64,000 nucleotides of DNA from an uncultured Muribaculaceae bacterium (lineage in GTDB: Bacteria > Bacteroidota > Bacteroidia > Bacteroidales > Muribaculaceae). Shown here piece by piece: positions 1 through 9,445 of this stretch; position 1 is the first letter of the stretch, and each line of letters begins with the position of its first letter. The position numbers and the translations under genes were made by a program. The notes beneath the pieces are model-generated. The model ran no database searches and was not told the origin of the DNA. It saw only the letters and a program-made list of their open reading frames with translations. Location: the NCBI GenBank assembly GCA_910586995.1, contig CAJUKZ010000002.1, positions 186,001-250,000 of the forward strand, read 5' to 3'.

Positions 1-1366
1 ACGCTCGGACAATCAGGATGCCTTCCTGCTTGAAAAAGTGGATATAATAGTAGCTACGATAGCATTCGGCATGGGCATAGACAAGCCGGACGTGCGCTTT
101 GTCATACACTACGACATGCCCAAGTCGCTTGAGGGCTACTATCAGGAGACCGGACGTGCCGGACGCGATGGAGGCGAAGGACAATGCATAACATTCTATG
201 CAGCCAAGGACCTGCAGAAGATGGAGAAATTCATGCAGGGTAAGCCACTCGCCGAACAGGAAATAGGAAAACAATTGTTGCGCGAGACACAATCCTATGC
301 AGAATCAGCCGTATGCCGCAGGAAAGGCCTTCTCCACTATTTCGGAGAAGAATTTTCAGGCGATAACTGCGGCAATTGCGACAACTGCCTTGCGCCAAGG
401 AAATATGTAGAGGCAAAAGACGTATTATTAGATGTAATAGAAACACTTACGGCACTGAAAGAGAAGTTCAAGTCGGATCATGTCGTTGACGTGATGCGAG
501 GACGGGCCACTCCCGACGTAAAAAGCTACAGACATGATTCACTGGAGGTGTTCGGCTGCCGTAAGGGCGAAGACGAGAAATTCATAAATGCAGCGATACG
601 CCAGGCCATTATAGCCGGCTACCTCGACCGCGACATTGAAAACTACGGCCTGCTCCGGCTCACTGAGGAAGGCCGACGTTTCGCCACAAACTCAAAATCA
701 TTTAAAATTGTGGAAGACCGTGAATTCACCGAAGAATCCGAAGACATTATAGTTAAGGGTGGCGGCACATGCGCCGTTGATCCCGAACTGTTTGCCATTC
801 TAAAGGATTTAAGAAAGAAAATTGCCAAACACCTCTCTCTCCCCCCCTATGTAATATTTCAAGATCCGTCGCTCGAAGCTATGGCCACAACCTATCCAGT
901 GACTATGGAAGAACTTCAGAACATCACCGGAGTAGGCGCAGGTAAAGCCAAACGCTACGGCGAGGAGTTCATAAAAATCATACGGCAGCATGTGGAGGAC
1001 AACGAGATCGAGCGTCCGGAAGACCTGGTGGTTCGCACCGTGCCTAAGAAATCGCAGCAGAAACTGTCGATCGTGCAAGGTATAGACCGTCGCGTGCCTC
1101 TTGACGAACTGGCAGTATCGCTTGGTCTTGAATTCCAGGACCTGCTTTCCAAGATCGAGGCGATTGTCTACTCAGGAACAAAAATCAACATATCGTATTT
1201 CCTTGACGACATAATGGATCCCGACGATCAAGCCGACATATACGACTATTTCAAGGAAAGCGACACCGATTGCCTGAAAGAAGCCTACGCCGAACTGGGC
1301 AACGACTTCTCGGAAGAAGAAATAAGACTGGTCCGCATCAAGTTATTATCAGAATTAGGCAATTGA
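1..1366 (+). CDS. recQ: ATP-dependent DNA helicase RecQ, C-terminal part (5' end outside window)
   Basis: The frame is open from base 2, so the gene begins before the window and lacks its N-terminal helicase lobe here. What remains starts in RecA-like domain 2 with IVATIAFGMGIDKPDVR and helicase motif VI (QETGRAGRDG). Next comes the RecQ-C-terminal zinc site (a CRRKGLLHYFGE segment, then CGNCDNC) and winged helix. An HRDC domain follows (around DPELFAILKDLRKKIAKHLS). After HRDC there is an extra acidic C-terminal region of about 110 residues that looks like the helix-turn-helix extension of Bacteroidota RecQ. The family is a 3'-5' helicase acting in recombination and repair. Identification is secure; only the first part is missing. 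Confidence 0.95.
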   Translation, partial: RSDNQDAFLLEKVDIIVATIAFGMGIDKPDVRFVIHYDMPKSLEGYYQETGRAGRDGGEGQCITFYAAKDLQKMEKFMQGKPLAEQEIGKQLLRETQSYAESAVCRRKGLLHYFGEEFSGDNCGNCDNCLAPRKYVEAKDVLLDVIETLTALKEKFKSDHVVDVMRGRATPDVKSYRHDSLEVFGCRKGEDEKFINAAIRQAIIAGYLDRDIENYGLLRLTEEGRRFATNSKSFKIVEDREFTEESEDIIVKGGGTCAVDPELFAILKDLRKKIAKHLSLPPYVIFQDPSLEAMATTYPVTMEELQNITGVGAGKAKRYGEEFIKIIRQHVEDNEIERPEDLVVRTVPKKSQQKLSIVQGIDRRVPLDELAVSLGLEFQDLLSKIEAIVYSGTKINISYFLDDIMDPDDQADIYDYFKESDTDCLKEAYAELGNDFSEEEIRLVRIKLLSELGN

Positions 1367-1398
1367 TGCCCTAACACCCCGCACTACCACCATCCAAG

Positions 1399-2859
1399 AT
1401 GCCCACAAAGGATACACTAACCACCCTCTTTACCGAGGCAACAGGCAATACGCCATCCGAGATATACGAACTGCCTTCATCCGGATCAAACCGACGCTAT
1501 TTCAGGCTGCTGGCTGATGCAGAGCACAAGAAACCCGGAAGTCCGGACTCACTGATAGGAGTGCTCGGTACATCAGTTGAAGAAAATGAAGCATTCATCT
1601 ATCTCGACGAGCACTTCTCGTCGAAAGGCTTGCCTGTGCCTCATGTCGTGGCAGTAAGCGCTGACCGTATGGTATATCTTCAGGAAGACCTCGGCGACAC
1701 CATACTGTTCGACTCGATAGAGACAGGACGCAAAACCAGATCGTTCAGCACATACGAGCGTGAACTGCTGGTGCGCACGATACGTTCGTTGCCCGACATA
1801 CAGTTTCTCGGAGCTGTAGGGCTGGACTTCTCGAAATGCTATCCCGCCAAGGAATTCGATATCCGGTCGATAATGTGGGATCTCAACTACTTCAAGTATT
1901 GTTTCCTGAAGGCCACAGGACTGGAGTTTCAGGAAGACCGACTCGAAGACGACTTTCAGGCGATGGCTGAGGTGCTGATGCGTGGCAAGTCGAGCACATT
2001 CATGTATCGCGATTTCCAGTCGCGCAACGTAATGCTCACTCCCGATGGCGAACCACGCTTCATTGACTTTCAAGGCGGACGCAAAGGCCCGTTCTACTAC
2101 GACGTGGCCTCCTTTCTATGGCAGGCCAAAGCCAACTTCCCGGATTCCCTGCGCGACGAGCTAATAAGCCAGTATGTAGATGCCCTGTCGAAATACAAAC
2201 CTGTGAATGAAGAATATTTCCGCGAGCAGTTGCGGCATTTCGTGCTGTTCCGCACCCTGCAGGTACTCGGAGCCTATGGTTTCCGAGGCTATTTCGAGAA
2301 GAAACCGCATTTCATGCAGAGCGTACCTTTCGCTATCGCAAACCTCAGACGCCTTCTTGAGACACCCTACCCTGAATATCCATACCTGAGCAGCATGCTC
2401 AGGGAACTGGTCAACCTGAAACAATTCACAGACGATCCCGCCAACAGAAGCCTGACAGTCAGAGTGCTTTCTTTCGCCTACAAAAAAGGTATACCCAACG
2501 ACCCTACAGGCAACGGTGGCGGATTTGTATTCGACTGCCGCGCGGTCAACAATCCTGGCAAGTACGACAGATACAAGGGATTCACCGGACTTGACCCTCA
2601 AGTAATAAAATTTCTTGAGGACGACGGCGAGATCACTACATTCCTCGACCATGTCTATGCACTGGTGGATGCATCTGTAAAGCGGTATATCGAAAGAGGT
2701 TTCACCAACCTGTCGGTAGCTTTCGGATGCACCGGTGGTCAGCACAGATCCGTCTATAGCGCCCAACACCTTGCCGAACGTATCAACAGACTGTTCAACG
2801 TAAAAGTCGAACTTCTGCACCGCGAACAGAATATCGAACAGATACTCATGCCGAAATGA
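1399..2859 (+). CDS. Sugar-kinase-like (APH fold) protein fused to a RapZ C-terminal domain
   Basis: This is a 486-residue two-domain protein. Residues about 1-330 resemble aminoglycoside-phosphotransferase/AmgK kinases: MYRDFQSRN has the catalytic Asp at 205, and IDFQGG has the metal-binding Asp at 223. Residues about 350-486 match the C-terminal domain of RapZ, with the signature GCTGGQHRS starting near residue 443. In E. coli that domain binds glucosamine-6-phosphate. The stop overlaps the start of a MurU-like nucleotidyltransferase, recalling the AmgK-MurU pair that recycles N-acetylmuramic acid to UDP-MurNAc. I infer an amino-sugar 1-kinase, possibly controlled by glucosamine-6-phosphate. 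The substrate cannot be read from sequence. The domain calls are firm; the pathway is inference. Confidence 0.85.
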   Translation: MPTKDTLTTLFTEATGNTPSEIYELPSSGSNRRYFRLLADAEHKKPGSPDSLIGVLGTSVEENEAFIYLDEHFSSKGLPVPHVVAVSADRMVYLQEDLGDTILFDSIETGRKTRSFSTYERELLVRTIRSLPDIQFLGAVGLDFSKCYPAKEFDIRSIMWDLNYFKYCFLKATGLEFQEDRLEDDFQAMAEVLMRGKSSTFMYRDFQSRNVMLTPDGEPRFIDFQGGRKGPFYYDVASFLWQAKANFPDSLRDELISQYVDALSKYKPVNEEYFREQLRHFVLFRTLQVLGAYGFRGYFEKKPHFMQSVPFAIANLRRLLETPYPEYPYLSSMLRELVNLKQFTDDPANRSLTVRVLSFAYKKGIPNDPTGNGGGFVFDCRAVNNPGKYDRYKGFTGLDPQVIKFLEDDGEITTFLDHVYALVDASVKRYIERGFTNLSVAFGCTGGQHRSVYSAQHLAERINRLFNVKVELLHREQNIEQILMPK

Positions 2860-3644
2860 AAGCGCTGGTTTTCGCTGCGGGCATAGGCTCGAGACTCAGA
2901 CCGTACACAGACAAGCATACTAAAGCACTTGTCGATGTTGGAGGTAAGCCTATGCTCCGAAATGTGATCGACAGGCTCACGGCTGCCGGTGTCGACGACA
3001 TAACGGTAAACGTGCACCACTTCGCCGGACAGATCAAGGATTATCTGTCGTCGGTGAAATCCGAAATTCCGGCAGAAATTCATATAAGCGACGAAAGCGA
3101 ATGCCTGCTCGACACGGGCGGCGGTATCCTGCGTGCAAGGAAATATCTCGACAGCATCAAGACTGATGAACCTTTCATTGTACACAACGCCGACATACTG
3201 TCGACTGTGGATCTGCAAGAAATGATCACGCACCACACAGACACCGGTGCTGATGCCACACTGCTTGTATGCGACCGCGACACATCCCGTAAACTGGCAT
3301 TCGACCACAGCGGGCGCATGCATGGATGGATGAACCTTGGAACCGGAGAAATAAAAGCAGGCCCTTCGGTGGAAAATCCCGGCGACATAACAAAAATGCA
3401 TATGCTGGCATTCGGAGGAATACATATACTCACTCCCAAAGTATTCCCGCTGCTTGAGAAATTCGCGCATACCGCAGGCGATAAATTCTCAATCATACCG
3501 TTTTATATCAATTGCACGGATCTACTCGATATACGTGCATATTGTCCTGCGCGCGACAGTTACAGTTGGTACGACATAGGCAAACCCGAGACTCTCGAAA
3601 AGGCAAGACAGTGGCTTGCCGCACGCAATATCCATTTTCTATGA
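2856..3644 (+). CDS. MurU-like sugar-1-phosphate nucleotidyltransferase
   Basis: This 262-residue protein opens with the nucleotidyltransferase signature: GIGSRLRPYT followed by KALVDVGGKPML. VHNADIL has the metal-binding Asp, and YDIGKPETL closes the fold. Its length and the lack of a left-handed beta-helix acyltransferase domain fit MurU (MurNAc-1-phosphate uridylyltransferase) or a mannose-1-phosphate guanylyltransferase-like enzyme. It overlaps the upstream kinase by four bases (ATGA), so the two are almost certainly co-translated, which favours a cell-wall amino-sugar salvage role. GDP-mannose or another NDP-sugar product cannot be excluded. The stop overlaps the next gene in the same way. 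Confidence 0.82.
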   Translation: MKALVFAAGIGSRLRPYTDKHTKALVDVGGKPMLRNVIDRLTAAGVDDITVNVHHFAGQIKDYLSSVKSEIPAEIHISDESECLLDTGGGILRARKYLDSIKTDEPFIVHNADILSTVDLQEMITHHTDTGADATLLVCDRDTSRKLAFDHSGRMHGWMNLGTGEIKAGPSVENPGDITKMHMLAFGGIHILTPKVFPLLEKFAHTAGDKFSIIPFYINCTDLLDIRAYCPARDSYSWYDIGKPETLEKARQWLAARNIHFL

Positions 3645-5902
3645 ACAGAACTCTCTCCGCTATTCTCGCCTCACTACTGTGCATACCTGCTGCATCGCCG
3701 GCTCTCGACCTGATATCCAGAATAACACTCAGTGACCACAAGCTGCACAGCCCATCGCGCAGCAGTTCCAGCAGCACCATATCGGCAACGGTAACGCTTG
3801 CGCCTGACCATCGGGAAGATCCCATACGCGAGGCCGGATTCAATGTCCTCGCTGCCCGTGGAGACATAGCATTAGTGTTGCTCGATATACAGATGTTGGA
3901 CAGCCTTTGCAATGTCGACGGAGTGAAAAGCGTGCGGCTTGGCAATCTTGACCGCACACACACAACATTGGATATGGCATCGGCGTTCTCGGGATTGGAC
4001 AAGGTACATAGTGGCGCAGGAGTTACAGATGGTAGTAACTATCTCGGACGAGGTGTGCTGCTTGGAATGATGGATCAGGGCCTCGACCCGAACCACATCA
4101 ACTTCAGGAATTCAGACGGAGGCTCAAGATTTTCAGCCGTATGGACATTCCCCGGACAAAACGGGGAATTCGAGGAATATCTCGACAAAGCGGTGCAGGA
4201 TCTCGACACAGATATGCCGTCCAGTTTTCATGCCACTTATACCTCCGGCATAATGGCCGGAAGTTATTGCGGAAAAGGACGGTTGGCCACATTATCCGAT
4301 AATGGCACATGTGCAGTGACAGACGGTGTCGACATTCCTTTCTGCGGGGCAGCACCGGAAGCCGAACTGGTAGCCGGATGCGGAAAACTTACCGACGCCA
4401 ATATCATCAAGGCGGTGGAGAATATCGTGACATACGGAAAATCAACCGGCAGGCGGCCTGTCATAAACCTGTCGATAGGTAGTCCCGGAGGACCTTTCGA
4501 TGGATCTGATCCCGTATGCGCATATCTCAACGAAGTAGGCAGAGAAGACGCCATAATAATTGCTGCCGCAGGAAACGACGGTCACAAGAACATGTCGTTA
4601 TGTATCGGTGCAGACGAAAACACCCGTACGAAGACGACATACATAAGCGGCCTCCCTCTGCATGATCCCGAAAACAACGCCCCAACCCGGTATATTCAGA
4701 TCAATGCATCCGACAACCGACAACCGGCGACAGAAATATTGCTGTACGACTTCTCCTCCGGAAAAGAAATCACACTTCTACAAATCCCACAGTCAGGAGA
4801 GATTGAAAGCATAACAACCCGACAGCAGACTGACAATGAAGATACCGCCGTGTACAGTCCGGAACTGGCTCGCTACTATTCAGGAGACATCACCGCCGGA
4901 AGTGAACAGGACGCAGCGAGCGGAAAGTCTCAGACCATAATAGCATTCTCTATAGGCGCTATCTACTCCGACGGAGAAAAGTCGGCATTAGGAATCCGCG
5001 TCACCGCAGACTCAGAACAAAGAGTAGAGATCACTACTGATGCCAATATCCAGTTTGCGGCATTCGGCATTGAAAATGCCACAGTCGGAACGCCTGACTT
5101 ATCGATAAGCTCGCTCGTATGCGGTGATAACATAATTTCAGTTGGCGCTTACGTCACTAGAGGCAATATCCCTACCCTCGACGGCGGAATAAGTACAACT
5201 TTCAACTACTTTTATCCAGCCGAACCCGGCTATCCGGCCTATTTCTCAAGCTACACGGAATTGCCCGACGGAACTTCCTATCCCACAGTATGCGCTCCGG
5301 GCAACGAGGTGATATCGTCATACAGCCGTTACTACACAGCCGGTCAACCGGAGGACAGCAGAAATAAATCGACTGCCTGCGTGCCGGACTCTGACGGTTC
5401 GCTTCACTACTGGAGAAGCGAGTGCGGCACTTCCGCGGCAACTCCGGTGGTCGCAGGTGCTGTAGCTACATGGATGGAAGCAGATCCTACACTGACGGCA
5501 GCCGAAGTAAAGGAAATCATCAAAAAGACCGCGCATACCGACACCCAGACACAAGATACAGATAAGCCTGCTCGATTCGGCGCTGGAAAATTCAATGCGC
5601 TGGACGGACTCAATGAAGTACTGTCGAGGAAAGCATCAGCAGACGGAATACTATACGACGCAGAACACTTCCTGCTGACATGCGACGGTCCATACCGATA
5701 TATCCTGCGCTGTATCGGCTCGGAAACAATCGAAGCCACCTTATATAATATATCCGGACAGGTTTGCATATCGGAAAGATCTTCCGGTGATGCCTTGAAC
5801 ATTAACACCGGAAATATATCAGCCGGCCTCTACATCATCAGGGCTACTGCCACAGTAGGAGGTGAGAAATACCAGTTCATCCAGAAAATAATTGTAAGAT
5901 GA
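3641..5902 (+). CDS. Secreted subtilisin-like (S8) serine peptidase with T9SS-type C-terminal tail
   Basis: The start at 3641 gives a clean signal peptide (MNRTLSAILASLLCIPAASP) and an ATGA overlap with the previous gene; an in-frame start at 3512 would lie deep inside that gene. The mature part has the S8 triad: Asp145 (GMMDQGLDP), His197 (FHATYTSG) and Ser598 (CGTSAATPVVAG). A long insert separates the His and Ser blocks. The last 70 or so residues (NISGQV, then AGLYIIRATATVGG) resemble the type A sorting domain of type IX secretion, which would place the enzyme at or outside the outer membrane. The His motif reads HAT rather than the usual HGT. Substrate is unknown. Confidence 0.88.
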   Translation: MNRTLSAILASLLCIPAASPALDLISRITLSDHKLHSPSRSSSSSTISATVTLAPDHREDPIREAGFNVLAARGDIALVLLDIQMLDSLCNVDGVKSVRLGNLDRTHTTLDMASAFSGLDKVHSGAGVTDGSNYLGRGVLLGMMDQGLDPNHINFRNSDGGSRFSAVWTFPGQNGEFEEYLDKAVQDLDTDMPSSFHATYTSGIMAGSYCGKGRLATLSDNGTCAVTDGVDIPFCGAAPEAELVAGCGKLTDANIIKAVENIVTYGKSTGRRPVINLSIGSPGGPFDGSDPVCAYLNEVGREDAIIIAAAGNDGHKNMSLCIGADENTRTKTTYISGLPLHDPENNAPTRYIQINASDNRQPATEILLYDFSSGKEITLLQIPQSGEIESITTRQQTDNEDTAVYSPELARYYSGDITAGSEQDAASGKSQTIIAFSIGAIYSDGEKSALGIRVTADSEQRVEITTDANIQFAAFGIENATVGTPDLSISSLVCGDNIISVGAYVTRGNIPTLDGGISTTFNYFYPAEPGYPAYFSSYTELPDGTSYPTVCAPGNEVISSYSRYYTAGQPEDSRNKSTACVPDSDGSLHYWRSECGTSAATPVVAGAVATWMEADPTLTAAEVKEIIKKTAHTDTQTQDTDKPARFGAGKFNALDGLNEVLSRKASADGILYDAEHFLLTCDGPYRYILRCIGSETIEATLYNISGQVCISERSSGDALNINTGNISAGLYIIRATATVGGEKYQFIQKIIVR

Positions 5903-6426
5903 CAAATAATGCAGTCCGCACAAATATTTTCAGGGTAGCATCGTCGACTTACGTAAAGACAATCATACTGATACTGCTGCAACGATATTGGTGGATACCG
6001 ACTGTCCCGATAGCTGCTCTTGTGATAGCAGGATGTACGGTGGACGATGTTTATCTCTATCTTGCTTTGATACTGTTCTCCGTGTCATATCCGGCGATTC
6101 TTCTTCTGGTATATTCCAGGCATGCTCTCACATTGGAAGCGCGTGCCGAGGTAATGCCTCATATAGTCACCATCAGCGAAAACGGTCTTGCGGTAGAGAG
6201 ATTCTGCATACAGACCGACGACGATGACCAGGAAACTTACATACCCGAATCCACCGACGACGTGCCTGCACATAAAATAGCGGAAATATCTTTCGGCAGA
6301 GACAGCATTGTGGTCAGACTAAAAGGCCGACGGCTCGGGGTGATGATAATTCCGGAAAAAGCGATTCCGGAGAATCATCGCCGGCAGGCTTACATGACCG
6401 CCTATCAACTTTCAGAGCGCATTTAA
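5899..6426 (+). CDS. Two-TM membrane protein of unknown function, YcxB-like layout
   Basis: This 175-residue protein has a short cytoplasmic N-terminus and two hydrophobic segments (about residues 20-45 and 50-70). A soluble C-terminal part follows in which beta-strand-like stretches (ISFGRDSIVVRLKGRRLGVM) recall YcxB/bacterial PH-like domains. It overlaps the upstream peptidase by four bases (ATGA) and is the last gene of the operon. No catalytic motif is visible. I do not recognise a specific function. Confidence 0.7.
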   Translation: MTNNAVRTNIFRVASSTYVKTIILILLQRYWWIPTVPIAALVIAGCTVDDVYLYLALILFSVSYPAILLLVYSRHALTLEARAEVMPHIVTISENGLAVERFCIQTDDDDQETYIPESTDDVPAHKIAEISFGRDSIVVRLKGRRLGVMIIPEKAIPENHRRQAYMTAYQLSERI

Positions 6427-6524
6427 CACACTTTAACCATAGTCTCTGCAATGAATGCCGCTTTCATACGTCAAATATTAATATGGCAAGTAATCACAAA
6501 TTGCTCAACTATAATAACCAAACA

Positions 6525-9350
6525 ATGAAAAAACTATTTGCAAGAGTATGTCTGCTCGCCGCAGGTATGCTCACGTCAGCGATGGCATTTGCACAAATGC
6601 CTCAGCAGATTCCACTTATGCCGGTGGACAAAGACGTAAAAGTAGGAAAACTGCCCAACGGCCTTACCTACTATATCCGTCATAATGAGACACCCAAGGG
6701 ACAGGCAGATTTCTATATCGCACAGAAGGTGGGTTCTGCTCTTGAAGAAGACAACCAGCGCGGTCTGGCTCACTTCCTCGAGCACATGTGCTTCAACGGA
6801 ACCGAAAATTTCCCCGGCAACAGCCTTGTTGACTGGTTGGAAACAATCGGTGTGAAATTCGGACAGAACCTCAACGCATATACCGGCGTGGATGAGACCG
6901 TCTACAGAATATCAAACGTACCTATTGCCCGCAAGGGTGTGCAGGACTCATGTCTGCTCATTCTCCACGACTGGGCCGACGGCCTGCTGCTCGACCCTGA
7001 GGAAATAGACAAGGAACGTGGCGTGATCCACGAAGAATGGCGTCGCAGCAACGTAGGACAGATGCGAATCCTCGAAAAACTCCTTCCCAAGATGTATCCC
7101 AACGAGAAGTACGGCGAACGTCTTCCAATCGGTACAATGGAGGTTGTCGACAATTTCGCACCTCAGGCACTCCGCGACTATTATGAAGCATGGTATCGCC
7201 CCGACCAGCAGGGTATCGTTGTAGTCGGTGACATTGATCCCGAATACATCGAAAGCAAGATCGTGGAGATCTTCTCACCGATAAAGATGCCCGAAGTAGT
7301 CAACGAACGCGTATATGCCACTGTCGCCGACACCCCCGGCACTATCTATGCCATCGGCAAGGATAAGGAGCAGCAGGTAGGTATCGTTCAGCTGATGTTC
7401 AAGACTGACCCTGTTATTCCCAAGGAATACAACAACACTGTAGCATATTATCCTCTGAAGTTCATGACAGACATGGTGTCTGAAATGTTCGACAACCGAC
7501 TCAATGAGATCGCACAGAAGCCCGATGCAGTTATCGCACAGGGTGGCGGCAGCTTCGGAGCTTACATGCTCAGCGACAACAAGAAAGCATTTACAATCGT
7601 AGCACTGCCCAAGGGCGATGACCTCGTACCTGCACTCGAGACCGTGTACCGCGAACTTCTCCGTGCACGCGACGGCGGCTTCACAGTCGGTGAATACGAA
7701 CGTGCAAAGGAGGAATACCTCTCGCGCCTCGAAAATGTCTACAACAACCGCAACACCCGCCAGAGCGAGGCTTTCGTCAACGAATACGTGCGCAACTTCA
7801 TTGACAATACCCCGATGCCCTCTCTTGAGGATCGCTACCAGATGATGAAACAGGTTGTTCCCGCTATTCCTCTGGAACAGATCAATTCGTTCCTGCCCGA
7901 GATCATCAAGGCAGACAACCGCGTGCTTCTGGCAATATATCCCGACAATGGCGAATTTGCAGATCCGACCGAACAGCAGTTTGCAGAAATGATTGCCCGC
8001 GTCGATGCCGAGACACTCGAGCCCTACAAGGATGAGATGAAGAGCGAGCCTCTGATCCCCAACCTTCCCGCTCCCGGAAAAATCGTCAGCGAAAAAGAAA
8101 ACACCCAGTGGGGCGCAACTGAAATGGTGCTCAGCAACGGTGTAAAAGTAATAGTAAAGCCCACTAAATTCAAAGACAACGAGATCCTGTTCGACGCTAT
8201 TGCAGCAGGTGGTAGCTCGGAGCTCCCCGACGAAGTAGCAGCAGATCTGCTCTTTATGCCTTATGCAATGAGCAGTCATGGTCTGGGCGACTATTCAAAT
8301 ATCGACCTGACCAAATATCTGCAAGGAAAGCAGGCCTCTGTAGGAACATCTATGTCTACTTACTCACGCGAGGTAGAGGGCCGCACCACTGTCAAGGATC
8401 TCCCCACAATGATGGAGTTGATCTATGCCACATTCACTGAATTCAACATTACTCCCGACGACTACGCATCCACTGCGGCCAGTTTCTCAAGCGTACTGAA
8501 GAATCAGGAAGTAAGCCCCGACTTCAAGATGCAGGACAACCTCATGCGTGCGCTTTTCGAATCTCCCAAACGCCAGATGATCACATCCGAGACCATCAGC
8601 AAAGCAAAGCGTGAGAACATCATCGAGATCGTACGCAATTCTATGTCAAATGCCGCCGACTATACATTTGCATTCGTAGGCAACATCGACATGGAGACAT
8701 TCCGTCCGCTCGTCGAGCAATACATCGCAACACTGCCCGCCGACGTCGTTACCGCACGCACTACAGCCGTCTTTAACGAAAAAGAAGAAGTAAGAAAAGG
8801 CAGCGGTACAGATGTATTCAAGATCAAGATGGAGAATCCTCAGACATACGTAGGCATTGTGATCAACGGTACTGAGCCTTATACTGCAAAGGAAAGCCTC
8901 ATGCCTAACATCCTCGGTCAGATCCTGAGCAAGCGTCTTATCAAGACCGTACGCGAAGACATGGGTGCTGTATATTCAATCAACGCTGCCGGCTACATGG
9001 GCCGCCAGGGATTCCTCAATACAGGTCTCCAGTCTGTATTCCCCATGAAACCAGAGATGAAGCAGGAAGTACTCGACTTCATTTCAAACGAAGTCAACGC
9101 CATGACCGGCAATATCAAGGAAGAAGAACTCAATGCCATAAAGGAATTCATGGTCAAGGAAGCCATCGAGAATGCAGAACTGAACGGAAGCTGGATCAAC
9201 GCCATCACTGGCACAACACTCAATGGAGTGGACAACTTCAACAACCGTACAGACCTGATCAACTCCATCACAGTAGCTGATCTCCAGAACTTCCTCAAAA
9301 ACCTTCTGGATCAGAACAACTACCGCGTGGTGATAACCGAAGCTGAATAA
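6525..9350 (+). CDS. M16-family zinc peptidase, secreted
   Basis: This is a 941-residue pitrilysin-type peptidase. The start at 6525 gives a good signal peptide (MKKLFARVCLLAAGMLTSA); an upstream in-frame ATG at 6483 would bury it. The inverted zinc motif HFLEH (His83, Glu86, His87) lies in LAHFLEHMCFNG, and the distal Glu ligand lies in GVIHEEWRR. Two M16 halves are visible, the second beginning around MVLSNGVKVIVKPTKFKDN and lacking the zinc site, as usual. The protein is probably periplasmic and degrades peptides. A strong terminator follows at 9385. The length is typical for the Bacteroidota family. Confidence 0.92.
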   Translation: MKKLFARVCLLAAGMLTSAMAFAQMPQQIPLMPVDKDVKVGKLPNGLTYYIRHNETPKGQADFYIAQKVGSALEEDNQRGLAHFLEHMCFNGTENFPGNSLVDWLETIGVKFGQNLNAYTGVDETVYRISNVPIARKGVQDSCLLILHDWADGLLLDPEEIDKERGVIHEEWRRSNVGQMRILEKLLPKMYPNEKYGERLPIGTMEVVDNFAPQALRDYYEAWYRPDQQGIVVVGDIDPEYIESKIVEIFSPIKMPEVVNERVYATVADTPGTIYAIGKDKEQQVGIVQLMFKTDPVIPKEYNNTVAYYPLKFMTDMVSEMFDNRLNEIAQKPDAVIAQGGGSFGAYMLSDNKKAFTIVALPKGDDLVPALETVYRELLRARDGGFTVGEYERAKEEYLSRLENVYNNRNTRQSEAFVNEYVRNFIDNTPMPSLEDRYQMMKQVVPAIPLEQINSFLPEIIKADNRVLLAIYPDNGEFADPTEQQFAEMIARVDAETLEPYKDEMKSEPLIPNLPAPGKIVSEKENTQWGATEMVLSNGVKVIVKPTKFKDNEILFDAIAAGGSSELPDEVAADLLFMPYAMSSHGLGDYSNIDLTKYLQGKQASVGTSMSTYSREVEGRTTVKDLPTMMELIYATFTEFNITPDDYASTAASFSSVLKNQEVSPDFKMQDNLMRALFESPKRQMITSETISKAKRENIIEIVRNSMSNAADYTFAFVGNIDMETFRPLVEQYIATLPADVVTARTTAVFNEKEEVRKGSGTDVFKIKMENPQTYVGIVINGTEPYTAKESLMPNILGQILSKRLIKTVREDMGAVYSINAAGYMGRQGFLNTGLQSVFPMKPEMKQEVLDFISNEVNAMTGNIKEEELNAIKEFMVKEAIENAELNGSWINAITGTTLNGVDNFNNRTDLINSITVADLQNFLKNLLDQNNYRVVITEAE

Positions 9351-9384
9351 AATACCAGCCAAAGGCTATAAACCTTATAAACAC

Positions 9385-9427
9385 AACAGACGCCGCGATT
9401 CATTGAAATTGCGGCGTCTGTTTTTAT
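9385..9427 (+). terminator. Rho-independent terminator after the M16 peptidase
   Basis: A perfect 12-bp stem (9385-9396 with 9411-9422) encloses a 14-base loop, and a run of T follows from 9421. It sits 35 bases after the M16 stop codon. Confidence 0.9.
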
Positions 9428-9445
9428 TTAATCCAAATGATCTCT

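Noticed and set aside
2161..3470. Two long minus-strand open frames (2161-2820 and 2754-3470)
   Set aside because: Both are antisense to the kinase-RapZ and nucleotidyltransferase genes and have no recognisable features.
7275..8279. 334-codon open frame on the minus strand
   Set aside because: It lies wholly antisense to the M16 peptidase gene, and its translation has no recognisable domain; it is a shadow of biased codon use.
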